Assembly: GCA_050084515.1 (NCBI GenBank)
Contig: CM114271.1
Coordinates: 52,514,001 to 52,578,000, forward strand
Reading direction: 5' to 3'
DNA length: 64,000 nt
Source of the DNA: Blasia pusilla
Lineage: Eukaryota > Marchantiophyta > Marchantiopsida > Blasiales
The notes under the pieces were generated by a model. The model was not told the origin of the DNA. It made no database searches and saw nothing but the letters and a program-made list of their open reading frames with translations. Made by a program: the position numbers and the translations under genes. Positions within the stretch are counted from its first letter, which is position 1. Every line of letters begins with the position of its first letter. Of this stretch, positions 35,166 to 47,540 are shown one piece after another.

Positions 35166-37890
35166 CATAAGTCCGCGACCCTGTGCAGTAGAAAGAATCA
35201 AGGAGTTAAGCGGTGAGACATATGACTGATGAAGTTATTCCAAAAAAATATGCTCACCAAAATATGATACTTTCCTAAAAAAATGTGCTCACCACTCCCT
35301 CGAGAATCATTACCTTGCCCCTTCTCATAGGCCTTCTCTCTCCGTTGTTACTACTTATATTCGGCAATCCATCTCAGTGGTATTACAACGTGCGCAAACA
35401 TTGATTCTAATACATCAAGCCGAAGTGGTTGAGGACCACTTACCTCATCTTCCATTCAAGTCTAACCTCAACTAATATTCTTATGGGATCTATTCCAAAC
35501 GATCGATCATGTAATTCTCATATGAATTGATTTTTACGTGGATTTGGTATCATTTTCTTTTCGCATTTTTGACTGTTTTTGGAACGTTGATACTTTTTAT
35601 CCTCTTTTGGAATTTATTTTTGTAATAAAGTGGATTCTCCCAAACGTCAACAACAAACTGAACTTTACCATGGTCAGCATTTTAACTATAGATTAAAGCA
35701 GGACACCCGGTAAGAAATCATATACGGCCCCACATTCTCACACGTACGTCACATACGTTTGTGCAACGCCAGCAGCCTTTCGCTGGAGTCGGCGGGCGTC
35801 CGAAAACCCTAAATAGACATTCGCGTAAGCTTCCTTTTAACCGGTTTCACGCAAAGACCCATTTCGGCAGAAGGGTGCACACGCACCATTCTCTCGTCCG
35901 TATCAGCAGACGCAAACAGGAGCGCGATGGCGATCTTTCGACTCTATCGCGTGGATTGCGGACCAGGAGCGCAGAATCTTAGGAGCGCGGCGTGTGCTCA
36001 TTGATTGCGCGTTGAATGAGGGATCGCTTGACCGCCCCTTCAACACCACCATGGAATCATGGATTGATCCAGAAAAGAAAGAACGAGCGAGCGAGGGTGA
36101 GCGAGAGTGGGCAGGTTGCCGGCGCCATGTCTGAACGGGCGAGCGTATGCGAGTTTTCCGCAGAGGATCGGAGCCGAGACTCTTTGATTGAAAGCATGCT
36201 CGGCAGAAAAGGGGCTGTCAACACTCGCGCAGATCCGTAGACTGCGTGCGCAGGTTTCTTGCAGATCCGCGGACGGCAAGCCTTTACTGATTTCAGTTAA
36301 CGATCGATCTCGTTGGAGGTGCCGCTTACCGTATTCTTGTGAGTGCCTCATTCTTCCTCTTCTTCACCGATTCCAAAGCAGTCACCAACACATTTCAGGA
36401 CCCCTTCTAGGTGATCGAAATTGGGGTCTCGGCATTGTCATTCATTCTAGGTGTGAATGCACATGACCGTCGACTTAATCAACCAGACAAGTCATGCGCT
36501 AGGCCAGGAGCATGTTTGACTTATTAGTTTGCTAATAATGTATACGTCGCCCAAACTATCCGACATTAAAAAACAAATTTGCTGGGATAGGGGAGGCCTT
36601 CCAATCGAGCGTTATTGAATTTGCGAGGCCAAAATGAAAGGAGACATTCTCCTCCGCCATGAAGAATAGTGAGATATGTTAAGTAGGTTTTCGGTTATTC
36701 GATAATTTATGATTTTTATTTTTGAACTTCATTAATGATTGCCAACTTTTGGAAAAAAAGGGACTTTCATCATTTATAACACTAGTAAGGGACTATGAAA
36801 GTACCCTGCCATGATGTATTTTATTCATAATTCTGTTCACCATGGCAATATCCTTACGGCTCAAAAGTATATTTATTTAATAACTAGTCGGAGCCGATGT
36901 CATGCATGTGAGTCAAAGGACTAATCATATTGGACACAAAATATTTATCTTATTGCTTGAAGAGAGGAATTATTTCTTTGTCGTTCGAGTGTCATACTTC
37001 AAACAAAGAGGTGTTTGCAAATCAAGAATGCACTCTCCAGTAGTAATATAGATTCGGTTAGCATGTCACTCTCGTTGAGACCCCAAAAGTAACTTTAAGG
37101 GAAATATTTTTTAAGGGAGATATTTTCTAAGGAATAGTGCCATGCGTCCAATTAGTATATGCACCTATGATTACTTATTTTTGGTTTTAAATAATTGAGA
37201 CTTGGTATTTAATTACATGTAATTAATTGCAATTAGCTAGGTCTATGGTGCTTATACAAGTAGGAACACGGAAAGTAAACCGTGATCGTGGATCAAAGGA
37301 AGAGAGGCCTTGATGTGATCCATCCAAGTCCAAACTTAGACCTACGAGTTGTAAGACTAAAATGGACGATGGAACCTACCACGACGCTATAAATAGTCAA
37401 TACATATGTGTGAGTGAAGATTAACTTTAGGAGAGAGGGTAGACATTCGCAAGGATGAGTATAAGGCAATATAGGAGGAGAACCTTTGAGGGGAGTTCTG
37501 AGGTAAGGGTGAGAATCAAAGAAGACTACATTAGCCAAGATGGGCAAGAAGTCATGAGACTAGTCGCAAAATGTAAGAGACGACAAAACAATCATGAGAT
37601 GCCAAGTGTCAAAAGTCAATATGAGCGCTACGCATGAGATCCACAAAATGTAGGTTTCAAGATGGTTCAAGTCTAGGAAAGTCAAACTCCCTTAAATTAT
37701 CTTAGAGTTTAAATTGTCAAATATGAGTCTGTGAGCAACGAATCAAATTTGGATTGTAGTCCAAAACCAAGGGCTTAAGATGGATTTAGGAAAAGGTGCA
37801 TTCTTCATAAGAGCCTTAGAAGTACATATAGGGAAGGACCATCTCTCTTGAAGTCTCCCTATCTGTTCGAGTCTTGGAATAAGAGATTAG
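35166..37890. other. Intergenic DNA, no gene recognised
   Basis: GC-moderate around 35.7-36.5 kb, otherwise AT-rich. The short frames (60-103 codons) have no domain, and no RNA gene was seen. Confidence 0.4.
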
Positions 37891-37892
37891 CC

Positions 37893-38008
37893 GTATTTCG
37901 TGTTAAGGTTCACGAAATACGTTATTTTGTTCAAGGTGAGTCAAGGTTCGAACATTCAAGATGAGGTAAAGAAATGTTGGAACCTTGACTCACCTTGAAC
38001 GAAATAAC
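37893..38008. repeat. Two adjacent hairpins
   Basis: First: perfect 10-bp arms gtatttcgtg / cacgaaatac at 37893-37920. Second: arms at 37921-37956 and 37973-38008 pair over about 36 bp with roughly two mismatches around a 16-nt loop. The long stem is of a size that could give small RNAs; it could equally be a foldback remnant. Confidence 0.7.
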
Positions 38009-38384
38009 CACCACATTCTGGTTTATGTTAGAGATAGGGGAAGATTGGTCAAGATTGGTCAAGGCTTGGGAAATAAGCATATTGGGGGACTTGAAATTGT
38101 TTAATACTTGGAAAATTCATAGACTTGCCTACAAAATCTCTCCAAAATCTACGGGATCTCTTTACAGGTTAGTAAGGTATGGAAGAGGTTAAACTTTACG
38201 ACGATTTTAAACTCGATTCTCCTCATTTCATCTAATTCTTCCCCTTCTCTTCATTTGGAATCCCCTTCCCCCAACTTTTATCTTCCTTATTTCAAAAATA
38301 TATTTTTTCCTCTCCCATAATCTTAGTCTTATTTGAATTTTAAAAATCCTTATCTTTGTCCCTCCTACTTCAGTATTTTGGAAA

Positions 38385-38570
38385 ATTTAAATAAAATAAA
38401 TATACTAACTTTACTTTATTCTAATCCCCCATCTCTTTGTTTTTAAAGAGGTGAACCTCTTCGTTCTTCCTACTTGAATCTCATCCTAATAAGTTATATT
38501 CCTACTTGGACTTTAATTTCTCACAAATATATATATATATATATATATATATGCTTTAACTCTATTTGAT
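38385..38570. repeat. Dispersed repeat, copy 2 (inverted relative to 6.4-6.6 kb)
   Basis: The reverse complement matches 6421-6595. Inside this copy the sequence ttatatatctttgtgag of copy 1 is replaced by a long AT run (38527-38552). Confidence 0.75.
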
Positions 38571-39836
38571 TATATATTTACTTAATGTTTTGGCCTAGAA
38601 ATAGAAGCCATACCATGCAATGAGCTCACAATTAGGAGGAGGCATCTTTCATTAATAGAATAGATGTTTTATGAATGTTGTTTTCATTATGGGATGTAGT
38701 TTTTGTTCTTACTCAATATTTGTGTTTTTGAGATCTCCTCTCCTCACGTAGTTGAGTAATATAGTATATTTTCCTCATGAAGTGTTTGGACTATGAATAG
38801 AGAATACATTAAAGGCGGAAATCTTTTTTTTTTTCGGATCTCTTTTCAACATTCAGCCCCCCAAAAATATTTACTTTGTGGACTCAACTAAGTTCTCTTA
38901 TAGAGTGAATCTCCATGCATTTCCAAATGATTGGAAATAGAAAAGTGGGGACACACTTTGTGCTAAAGGACCAGGGAAACTTGTTGTAGGGATAGAAAAA
39001 ATAAGGATCCATAAAAGTTCCCTTGTGCATGTGTAAAAGGAGAACATATAAACCTTCTTCACTTTCCTCGATTGTGCAAGGACCAAATAGCCTCTTACCA
39101 TTTGCCATACTTGTGCATTTATTGGGGTTTGTATTTGCATGCCATATTCTCTTATTAGCATTTAGTATTTTTGTATTGCCAATGGGATTGCTTGAACACA
39201 ATAAGGGAGTAGAGATATCTTACATATCATCTTGTATGAATGGAAAACTCAGTAATGTCCGTATAGTGCAACAAAAGAATTCTTTTTTCATATTTCATCT
39301 GCAACGAAATAAAGCCTCAAAATGGAATGGGGAGGTCTCTCTTTCCTATTACGGAGTTGAATATTTTAAGATTAACTTCTTACTAAAAGTATGAATGAAG
39401 TTACAATTTTAAAATGTATCAATGGGTCCTCTGAGCGCTTCCACACTATACTTTTCCAAACTCATCACCGGGCGGCTATCTCGTGCCTGCTTCATACATC
39501 ACTAAGAGGCAATCTTTGTCGAGAAATCAGGGCATGTGAATTGCTAAACACTATCAACAGGCACTTGCAGAAAAGAAAAGTCAAGGTAGGAGGGAGGGAT
39601 TTCCAACCACATGAGCCAAAAGCAAGCATCCAAACCGGAGTCAGGTATTTGAATTGGGGATTGAATTCCATTACAAAGGATCCGAGTAAAAAACTGACAA
39701 TAGTGTAGACGATTCGGGCCTCATATACACACGACACTGTTCTACTTGATGCAAGTGAGTACGAATCCTCTTTAAACTGCAACTAGCTAGGATCCAGTTT
39801 GTATGTAACGATGAGTTTTTTACAGTCGATGTTGTT
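38571..39836. other. Downstream flank of the PHF1-like gene
   Basis: AT-rich to about 39.4 kb, then the probable 3' untranslated region of the minus-strand gene ending at 39837. The frame 39023-39394 (123 codons) has no recognised domain. Confidence 0.4.
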
Positions 39837-42800
39837 CTAAAGTTCTGATTTGTAATCTACTAAATCATCATATCGTTGAGCCTGAGGTGTGAAAGCCCCT
39901 AGTTTCCCACCAGGCAATTGCCAGAATGCGTCTCCGAATTCATACAGCAAATAAAACAAAAGGATTGAAACTACCATCATGCCCAACATAACCAGATATA
40001 GTTGCCACTCTGCAAACATGAACAAGAGACGAGAAATGGGTGAGCTTTGTTAAAACTAGCAGCTTATTCCGAATAGCAACCGAAATCCTCATGTGCGCTA
40101 CGTCTACAGTTCATCTAAGCATGCTCAGAAGAGCTGGGTACATGGCACTTGCAGCAAAGATAGAATATCCGCAGAATGAGCGATCTATTTTTTTGTCAAC
40201 AAAACGTGTTTCGGCAGTAACCATCACAAAAATGAAGCACCAAGTGAAGGTCATGAGGTCCAGGGTTTCAAAAATAAAGGTGACTTACCCTTCCAATCCC
40301 GACTTAGATCGATTGCGGTTACTCGTGTGCTGTAGTCAGATGAGAGGGAGAGGATTGCTCTGCCAACAGACAAAACGAGGATCTCAGATTAGCTTTTAGA
40401 TCTACAGTTTACACTAAGTGAGGATACTGCTTTATAGGTGGGTAAAAAATAGCCATTTAGATAGGAGAGCCAAAAACATTTCCTATTCATGGTCCAACAA
40501 ATGAAATATCTAGAGCACAAAGAACGCTATGAATCTCACTCTCTACTCTAGTTGGAGACTCGCAACATAGACAATTCAAATCTTTCAGACTGCATTTGCC
40601 TTTGCGATAGGCATTCAAGTCTATATAAGATACACGGGAAAAGCCATCAAAATAAACGCTCACTTGTCATTTAGTGAGAACTCCAACAAAGTAATATCTT
40701 TCAAGTGGCCGTTCTTGACCAGTTGTTGCACTTCCATCTTCTTCACTTCAATTATTGAGATATCACCTCCCAGACTCCCTCTGTTGCAAGTGTCACAATT
40801 TTTGGAGCCCTTGTGAGAAGAGCACATGAAAAATCAACACCAATCACAACCTCGATGGCAAACTCATGAGATCCTCCCCACAAAATATCTCTGTAATCAC
40901 TCAGGAGTTGGATCAATATAGCAAGTATGCTTACTACATTTCTCATATTTCTTGAGGAAAGAATAACCCAATTCTGTTCCAGAATCACATGAGAGTTGGA
41001 TAAAAGCAGCAAGTCTCTATACTTCATTTCTATCTTTCTTTAGGAAAGAATGCACCAGTTCTATTACTCTCCACAAATAATTAGGTCAATATCAAGGATT
41101 TAACAAACCTTGAGAGGTTTTTCCAGGGCCCAGCATTTGCAGGCTCCTAGTAGCCTGGGCAGCATTTGCAGGCTCTCTTTGTTCTGTTAGCCATTTAAAG
41201 GGTTTCAGAACACCTAACCCTGCGTATCTTTCCCTACTGAATGCAGCACTCTCTTCCTGGGAAATGTCAAATGATATACCCAGATGTACTCTAATTCAGG
41301 GATGTGATCATCCTGAAAGGCCTTGCCACATTAAATTCTGGTTTCTAAGGGATTCACCTTAAGTCTCCCACATAAATCACCAGAGATTACTAAACTCCGC
41401 TCAGTGGTACACACTTTGTCACTGTGACTTTCTTCAGACCTTTAAACTGGCGCAGAGACACACACACACCTTTTTAACATCCAACAACACAAGAGAAGTC
41501 AAAGACAAGAAAAAAAGGGCACAGGAAAAGTGAGAAAAATACATAGCCAGCCGTTTCCCATGATGAGTAATAGCTAATGCAGTTATGGAATCATCCAGGA
41601 ACTGCTTGACACCAAGTCTCCTCCAGTCAGAGAGATCCCACACACCAATGAGCCCAGCCCGCTCTGCAATTATGGAGATATTAGAGACGACACTACCCTC
41701 AAAGAAAATTGGGAGTGCATACTTCTGCCCACTTTGTAAGAAATCTCATAATTTCACTGTTCTTGCCACCCATAAATGCAGGACATGCGTCGTGCACAAC
41801 TCAACTTTGGTAGACAAAGACAAATTGAATGAGTGTAGTACCTCCACATACCTTTTGTAATAGTTACAAATAAGAAGGGCTTCGTTCCATCACGAGAAAA
41901 TCTACATAGACCAAAACTCTCCCCCTACAATCAACCAAAAAGTTAATTCGAATTTTTTCGTGCAAGTACTCAACCCCTTATTAAGAAGGGGAGGTTTCAA
42001 AGAAAACCTTTAAAGCAAGAGATTGAAGGCTACCCGAGGAGCTGCTCAGGAAATGCTATGCTCACAGACTCTCTCCTATGCATCAATCCCTAAGATTAGA
42101 AAGGCAGGATCCATATAATACTTTACTGCCTTACCTGTTTAAAAGGTAATGTGGCAAGTAGTGTAGATTTGGATAAGTCCCAAACACGACACGGACTATT
42201 CTCTGCAGTTGTTGATAAAAAAGCCGAGTCCAAACTGTAGCCATAGTCATACATCAACTTAGTCCATAAGTTTCTACAAATCTGGTTAATACATCGAGGT
42301 TACAAACAGCAAAGAGAAATAGACTTACATATTGAGAAATAAAACTGCAGATTTGAGAAACAACAACCAGAGATTTTTAAATTTGACTCGAAGTAATCAG
42401 GTCAGTTAAAAGTTTATATGCAGAGTTCACATAAGAGCTTACAAGCAGCGCAGTTCTATGTCTCTAGTTGGATCAGTTGCAACAATTACATTCCCTTGGC
42501 TGTCAAGTCTCAGTAGAAATTTTATCCATCCATTACTAATGTGAACTAGTTCCGACATTGATCTTATAAGTATCAAGTCAAGTTTGCAGAGTAAGGCTAC
42601 AGGCAAAGGTTTCACTCCATGTGAAAACATTACCTTAACTGACCAACTAAGTCTCCGATACTCCTATGATTTGCTTTGTACAGCACACTCTATAAGTCAC
42701 GAAGGGATACAAGAAACAAGTTCCTGGGCTAGACTGTTTGGGCTACATATACTGCCAAAATGCTCTGATCATCCCTACTGATTCTCCTGGTCCCAATCTC

Positions 42801-44471
42801 AACACATCGATTAGAAAGATCCATCCTCTACACCACTTGGTAAAATGGTTCTCAACAAGAAGCTGCAGGCCTTGAAAATACTACCAAAAAGACTCAATCC
42901 CAACACTCCTGTGATTTATAACTGATTGATTTCAAAGATAGGAAGGCGATGGTCAAGCTTCTCATGGATCTAGTGACTTTTCAGAGTCCAATGGACTTTT
43001 GCACAAATTTCTTGTCTTCGTCTGACTCAACTTTTAAGCTGCACATCCTCAAGATACCCCTCCCTGAAACCCACTTTCTTACGATGACACAAATGCTCAG
43101 AGTTTTGGCACAGTGTTTAGGTTGTGGCAAAACTCTGAGCATTTCAAGTTTCATGCAACAGAATCCTGGGCTCAGCACGCAACTGGACCAGCTGCACACG
43201 ATTTCCCTTCAAGTTTTCAGGTTGTGATCTCGGTTTGATATCCTTCTTCTAGACCTACTTCCTGCAGCTTTGGTCCGTAATGAGCACCAGTCGTCGTATT
43301 CTTTAAGCCAACCCCTAAAGTACCTGATGTCTATATCCTTGATGCTTTTGTGGGCGTTGGGAACATCAAGGACAATCTCCAAACTCGGCCACTTAAAGAC
43401 GCGAACATGCCCATCCTGCCACACGCAAAATCACAGATCACTGCAGAGAACTGGTGAAAGCAATCGTAGCTACGAACTTTCATGGGAGCAGTGGTAAAGT
43501 TCTGTATTGACGACTCCATCAGCAAGCTGCTACTCTACAGCATCTTTGAGAACTAATGGAAGATTCACCTCACCACCAGAGGCCAGTAAAGTGCCATTGC
43601 CACCGAACATGAGGCAATTTTGAGGTCCAGCTTCGTGGAGGCCATTGAGAACTCTGTCCGAAGGTATCAGCTTCATATCTATGTCTCCTTTGGCCAGATC
43701 TTCTGGAAGCTCCTCCCACTCAAACAGCCTGCTCTCAAACAACAAGTGGTGATGTCAATTGGGATCAATGTCACCGCCATTCGTTGCTCTATGACACGAT
43801 CCAGTGGCTTCACCTCTATGAATTTCGGGACGCCCACAAATGGCTGACCTAAGAATGTGTAATTGGGGCTCCGCTGAGAATGCAGGCCTCTTTTGCTCAC
43901 TCGCAGTAAGAAATCTACTCTAAACACAATGCTGTGGATAGCAGTGGTGCGAAATGAACTCCCACAAGCACCCACCTGCAGCCTTTAGAGAAGGAGACGA
44001 CTACAGCATCGCCGGTCGGATGCACTGCAATTTTTCGCGGAGATCCTTCCTCCATCGGAAAAACTGCTTTCTGTCATGAGAAACGACACAATCGCAGAGT
44101 CAGGCTAGGGATTCGCAATTAGAACGAGATCCTCCTCCAGTGATTAAAGTGCCGCTAGGCTCGCAGTGCGGGAGGATGATCGCACAGATGCTGGCAACTA
44201 AGCGACGGATATCCAGGAAGAATAATCCCACATGAGTAGATGATATTTCTCCGCGACGGAAATAGGGACTCACCGGATCCGATAAATAATCCGCATTCCA
44301 GTCGTATCGGCTCAATGCCACACCGTCGGACTCCGATTCGCCGCTCTCCCTCCCGAAGAAAATATGATCCGCGATCTCCTTGTCGATGTGAGGATGAGCT
44401 GCCCACGCAGCGGACACAGTTCGCGATCCATCGTTTCTCAGAACCCTCATGAACGTTGTTCTTTTGCCCAT
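39837..44471 (-). CDS. PHF1: SEC12-like WD40 protein, PHF1 family
   Basis: Ten exons join in phase to 1200 nt (399 aa plus stop): 44471-44274, 44070-43976, 43728-43569, 43415-43324, 42234-42135, 41924-41852, 41663-41543, 40780-40664, 40359-40289, 40009-39837. All introns are GT-AG by eye. PHF1 is an ER-membrane relative of the Sar1 exchange factor SEC12, needed in flowering plants for phosphate transporters to leave the ER. Family landmarks: IAVHPTGD (exon 2), DGHVRVFKWPSL (exon 4), DSAFLSTTAENSPCRVWDLS (exon 5), GLCRFSRDGTKPFLF (exon 6), VWDLSDWRRLG (exon 7). A single membrane span (about residues 346-367) ends in LLYEFGDAFW, with a short lumenal tail. Length and C-terminus match Arabidopsis PHF1 as I recall. 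It looks intact. The start at 44471 was chosen over an upstream in-frame ATG at 44510. Confidence 0.88.
43091..43144. repeat. Perfect 17-bp hairpin in a PHF1 intron
   Basis: aaatgctcagagttttg at 43091-43107 and its exact complement at 43128-43144, with a 20-nt loop, inside the intron between exons 4 and 5. Confidence 0.85.
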
Positions 44472-46285
44472 CGCTCCTCTCTCTCTCAATTCCACGAGTC
44501 TGTGCTGCAAAGAAGCGTCCCTTGCACCTTTCCGAAAGGACGGATCTCAAAGCCTTCGCGCCAGCACCAGCTGAAGGAGTGGTAAAAATCGGCCGCGGGG
44601 CTATGGAAAGCGAACACAATTGACGAGCTCCGCTATCCCCGCACGGGAAACTCCACCGACTGGATCATCCACACTCGAGCAGTCCCCAAATCCTGCCAAT
44701 CCAAACGCCTGTGCGCTCCTGTCCAACCAAGCCAAGCAAAGGCTTCAGCTCTCAAGCTCCCAACGCCCCGTCAACCCCATCTGTCAACCCCCTCTCCGAA
44801 ACCAAACGCTCTCATGTCACCCCAATCCCAGCAACAACCATCTGGCGGACGCAAAACTCGCCAATTTCTTCCTCATGCACCGAATATGCGCCGCTCAGTA
44901 GAGCATATGCCAATCTGCAGCTGCTCACTACCTCATGCACCCCCCAACGCACGCTTCGGCGGAAACACCTCTTTTCCCGGGGCTGTACGTAATCAGTACG
45001 TTCCTTCGTTCTTGTCCCGCTTAATCATGCGCTTACCCCCGAAATCAGCAACGCTAATCTCTCGTTAGGGTGGTCACCTCCGTGTGTCAACAGGAAGCTG
45101 TTGGATTAGCCATGTATGTGACAGATTCGAAATATGCTTAGGGGATGATTACGTGGATTACTGAGCTTTACTGTGTGCCTGGAAGGAAGGGGGGGGAGGG
45201 GACGAGTTTTGGGGGAATTGGCGTCGTCTGGAGGATAGGACGTAGGCCCTTAGAGGATCGTACGTAAACGTTGCAGTCGAGACCGGGGGTAAATATCGCC
45301 TTTTTTTCGTCATGGAAGTGCGACGTCTTGTGCGCTTGCAGGGACAAATGTGACACCTTGGGATGTCGGCGGACCACGGCTGTAAGTCGCGGCCCTTCCT
45401 TGACTGGCACTACTTGTTAATGCAAAAGTGTGTCGTCTTTCGTTCGAGTCGCGGCGCCTTTCAAGTTACAAGTGAACAGCGGCAGTTTTGTCCGACCGTC
45501 ACAGGATGCTTTGCGGTGTCTTCTGCTCGTGGATTCTATTTCGGTCTGGAACAGGATAGCGCTTGTCGCTTGCCGGGCGCTTGCCTGTCGGCGGGTGCGT
45601 TCTGGGAAAGCGACCGCCTTGTTTCAAGTCATTGCTAGCTGGAGGACGATATTCACGGTGTCTAGAGGCTTAGGGCCGGGTCCCATGGGCCTCACTAGAG
45701 GATCTCATTTCTGCGACCAATTTGTATTTCCCGGGAGGACAATCCATGAAAGTACGCAGGTTTTTCATAGAAATCGTTAGATATGTAGTAAAAAGGATCG
45801 TTAGGACGTTGGACAATTTCTGCGCCCGAAAAATTTGGGCGAGGAAAAAGTGGTGACCCCTAATGGTCATTACTACCTCCCCTCCGCCCATGGGACCCGT
45901 CTCTTAATAGCTCATGGTTCAGGAGTTCCCACTTAGTGGGAACCTCTAATCTACCCGCGCTCCCCTGACCCTGTCTCTCACTTCCCGATTGACCTGAATC
46001 GCTTCCCGTCCACCTACATCCCACCCTCTCTGCTTTCCGCTAATTAAGGGAAAATCCCCTCGGCACTTACTGACACGGATATCCGTGGCAGATGCATCAA
46101 CATGGTGGCATGGGACCAAGATGTCATGTTATGACTTCCTTGCCATGGATGCAATCCATCATCCATGCAATGCATGGTCATCTTGTACCCCGCAGTGGAG
46201 GTTGTGATGAAGGGGAAAAATGACTCATGTTTGGCGGTCTTTCTTCTTAGGGCCCGCTTCCATGGGCCAAGATTTTTCTGCGACC
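44472..46285. other. PHF1 promoter side and intergenic DNA
   Basis: The first few hundred bases should hold the promoter and 5' leader of the minus-strand PHF1 gene; no TATA box stands out. Frames to 45.8 kb have no domain. Two related patches (around 45665-45720 and 46246-46285, both containing cttaggg...ccatgggcc and tctgcgacc) show that element 2 sits in an older repeat. Confidence 0.45.
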
Positions 46286-46765
46286 TGTCACATCTGAGTA
46301 GCCGATAGGCCGAGATCTATCATGGATAGGGCGTAGGAGCCAGCGGACTATCTTGAGTGTAACTTTGTCCCACGGTATCGGATGAGGTTGAGGATAGGTC
46401 CATTGTGTCAGGAACGTCGTTTCTAACAACTTTCATGTTGAAGTCTTTCACAGCCAGGTGACTTCTTGACCAGGTCACCCGCCCCTGATAACCTGTGCAC
46501 GCAGGTTACCAAGGGGAGGGCTATTTTTAAGGGAAGAGCCTTTTGGCTCTTCCCAACCCTATATAAGAGAGGAAGATGGATTCATTAAGCCATCTTTCTG
46601 ATGTTGGGCCGTTTGAGCACCTCCCTTGTATGTGTGTGAGATAGGACTAGGGTGCTAGCGTCCGGATTCCTTGATAGCACAGGGTGGACGGGGCTCGATA
46701 TGCCGATGTAGATTGAGGAGTGGAGTTTTAGGCCGGGTGTGCCGTTTTTACTAATCTTTATTTTT
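46286..46765 (+). repeat. Element 2 left block A
   Basis: About 480 bp from TGTCACATCTGAG to ctttattttt, matching 61556-62034 and the reverse complement of 57942-58421. After its end the left copy goes into leader sequence, whereas the two right copies go into block B. It contains a TATA box and three hairpins, listed separately. Confidence 0.85.
46456..46568 (+). promoter_or_regulatory. Hairpin cluster and TATA box in block A
   Basis: ggtgac...gtcacc arms at about 46457-46479, taacctg...caggtta at about 46487-46510, and a perfect gggaagagcc / ggctcttccc hairpin at 46531-46554 lie directly before ctatataag at about 46559-46568. The TATA box is kept in all three block A copies of this family (also near 61829 plus and about 58143 minus), so transcription probably starts about 30 bp downstream, inside block A. 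The ggtaacctg hairpin is also kept in element 1. Confidence 0.65.
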
Positions 46766-47540
46766 ACATGAAAAGATGGCAGGGGGCTAGTGGGAATTCG
46801 TTATTTGCAGGTAGGCAAGCGAGTTGCCTTGGTCGGGAGCCCCTAGAGACGCGTGTGTTGCGGGTGTTTGTCATTTTTCTGTTTGGAAGGCCGTGGGTGG
46901 AAGCGCTGTCCGTTTTCTCAGATTTTTTTAGTGCGGATTGATGGGGGACATCAGCAGGGTGTAGCGCAGGTTGTGATGGCACGTATAGCGTCGTCTAATA
47001 GCGGGAATGTCGGGATCTTGCAGGATGGAGAGTTAGGGCTTGCAGCCACCGGGGGGCTGTCAAGTAAAGGGCGGCTAGGTCGCGAAGGCTAGGGTTAGGG
47101 CGACGGGCGGAGGACGGGCGCTGAAGGTGGGACGCGCCCTCCCCCCCCCCTTTTATTTATTTCTCTCCCCAAAAGTTGGGGAGGCCCATAGGGGTGCGGG
47201 TGGGTGCTAGGTGGATGTAGTGATGGTGACGAGTGTAGATTCTATTCATGTGTAGCATGTTGGTGGATATACGGCGGTTGCCGAGTATGGGTCGCGTGTA
47301 TGACCTGAGAGAGTGTCGCTAGGTTAGGTGAGTCAGTTGGGAGGCTTATGGTGAGCCCAAGTGTTGAGTGTACGTGAGACCGGGTATGTCATCACGGGAT
47401 TGATGTTAGCATAGGTGAGCTAGTGAGGAGTGTGGGAGACTCTCGGTGAGTCTGGGTGCTTGAGCGGGTGAGACAAGGTTGTCATCACGGCGTTCTTCTA
47501 GGGTTCGGAAGAACGGGGTAGTGCGAGCAATAGTAGTGGT
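46766..47540 (+). other. Element 2 leader region
   Basis: About 0.8 kb between block A and gag with no protein recognised; the primer-binding site is expected at its left end but was not identified. Confidence 0.5.

Noticed and set aside
44620-45068. Overlapping plus-strand frames upstream of PHF1
   Set aside because: Three frames overlap in a Pro/Ser/Asn-rich stretch; no domain, and more likely promoter and leader sequence.
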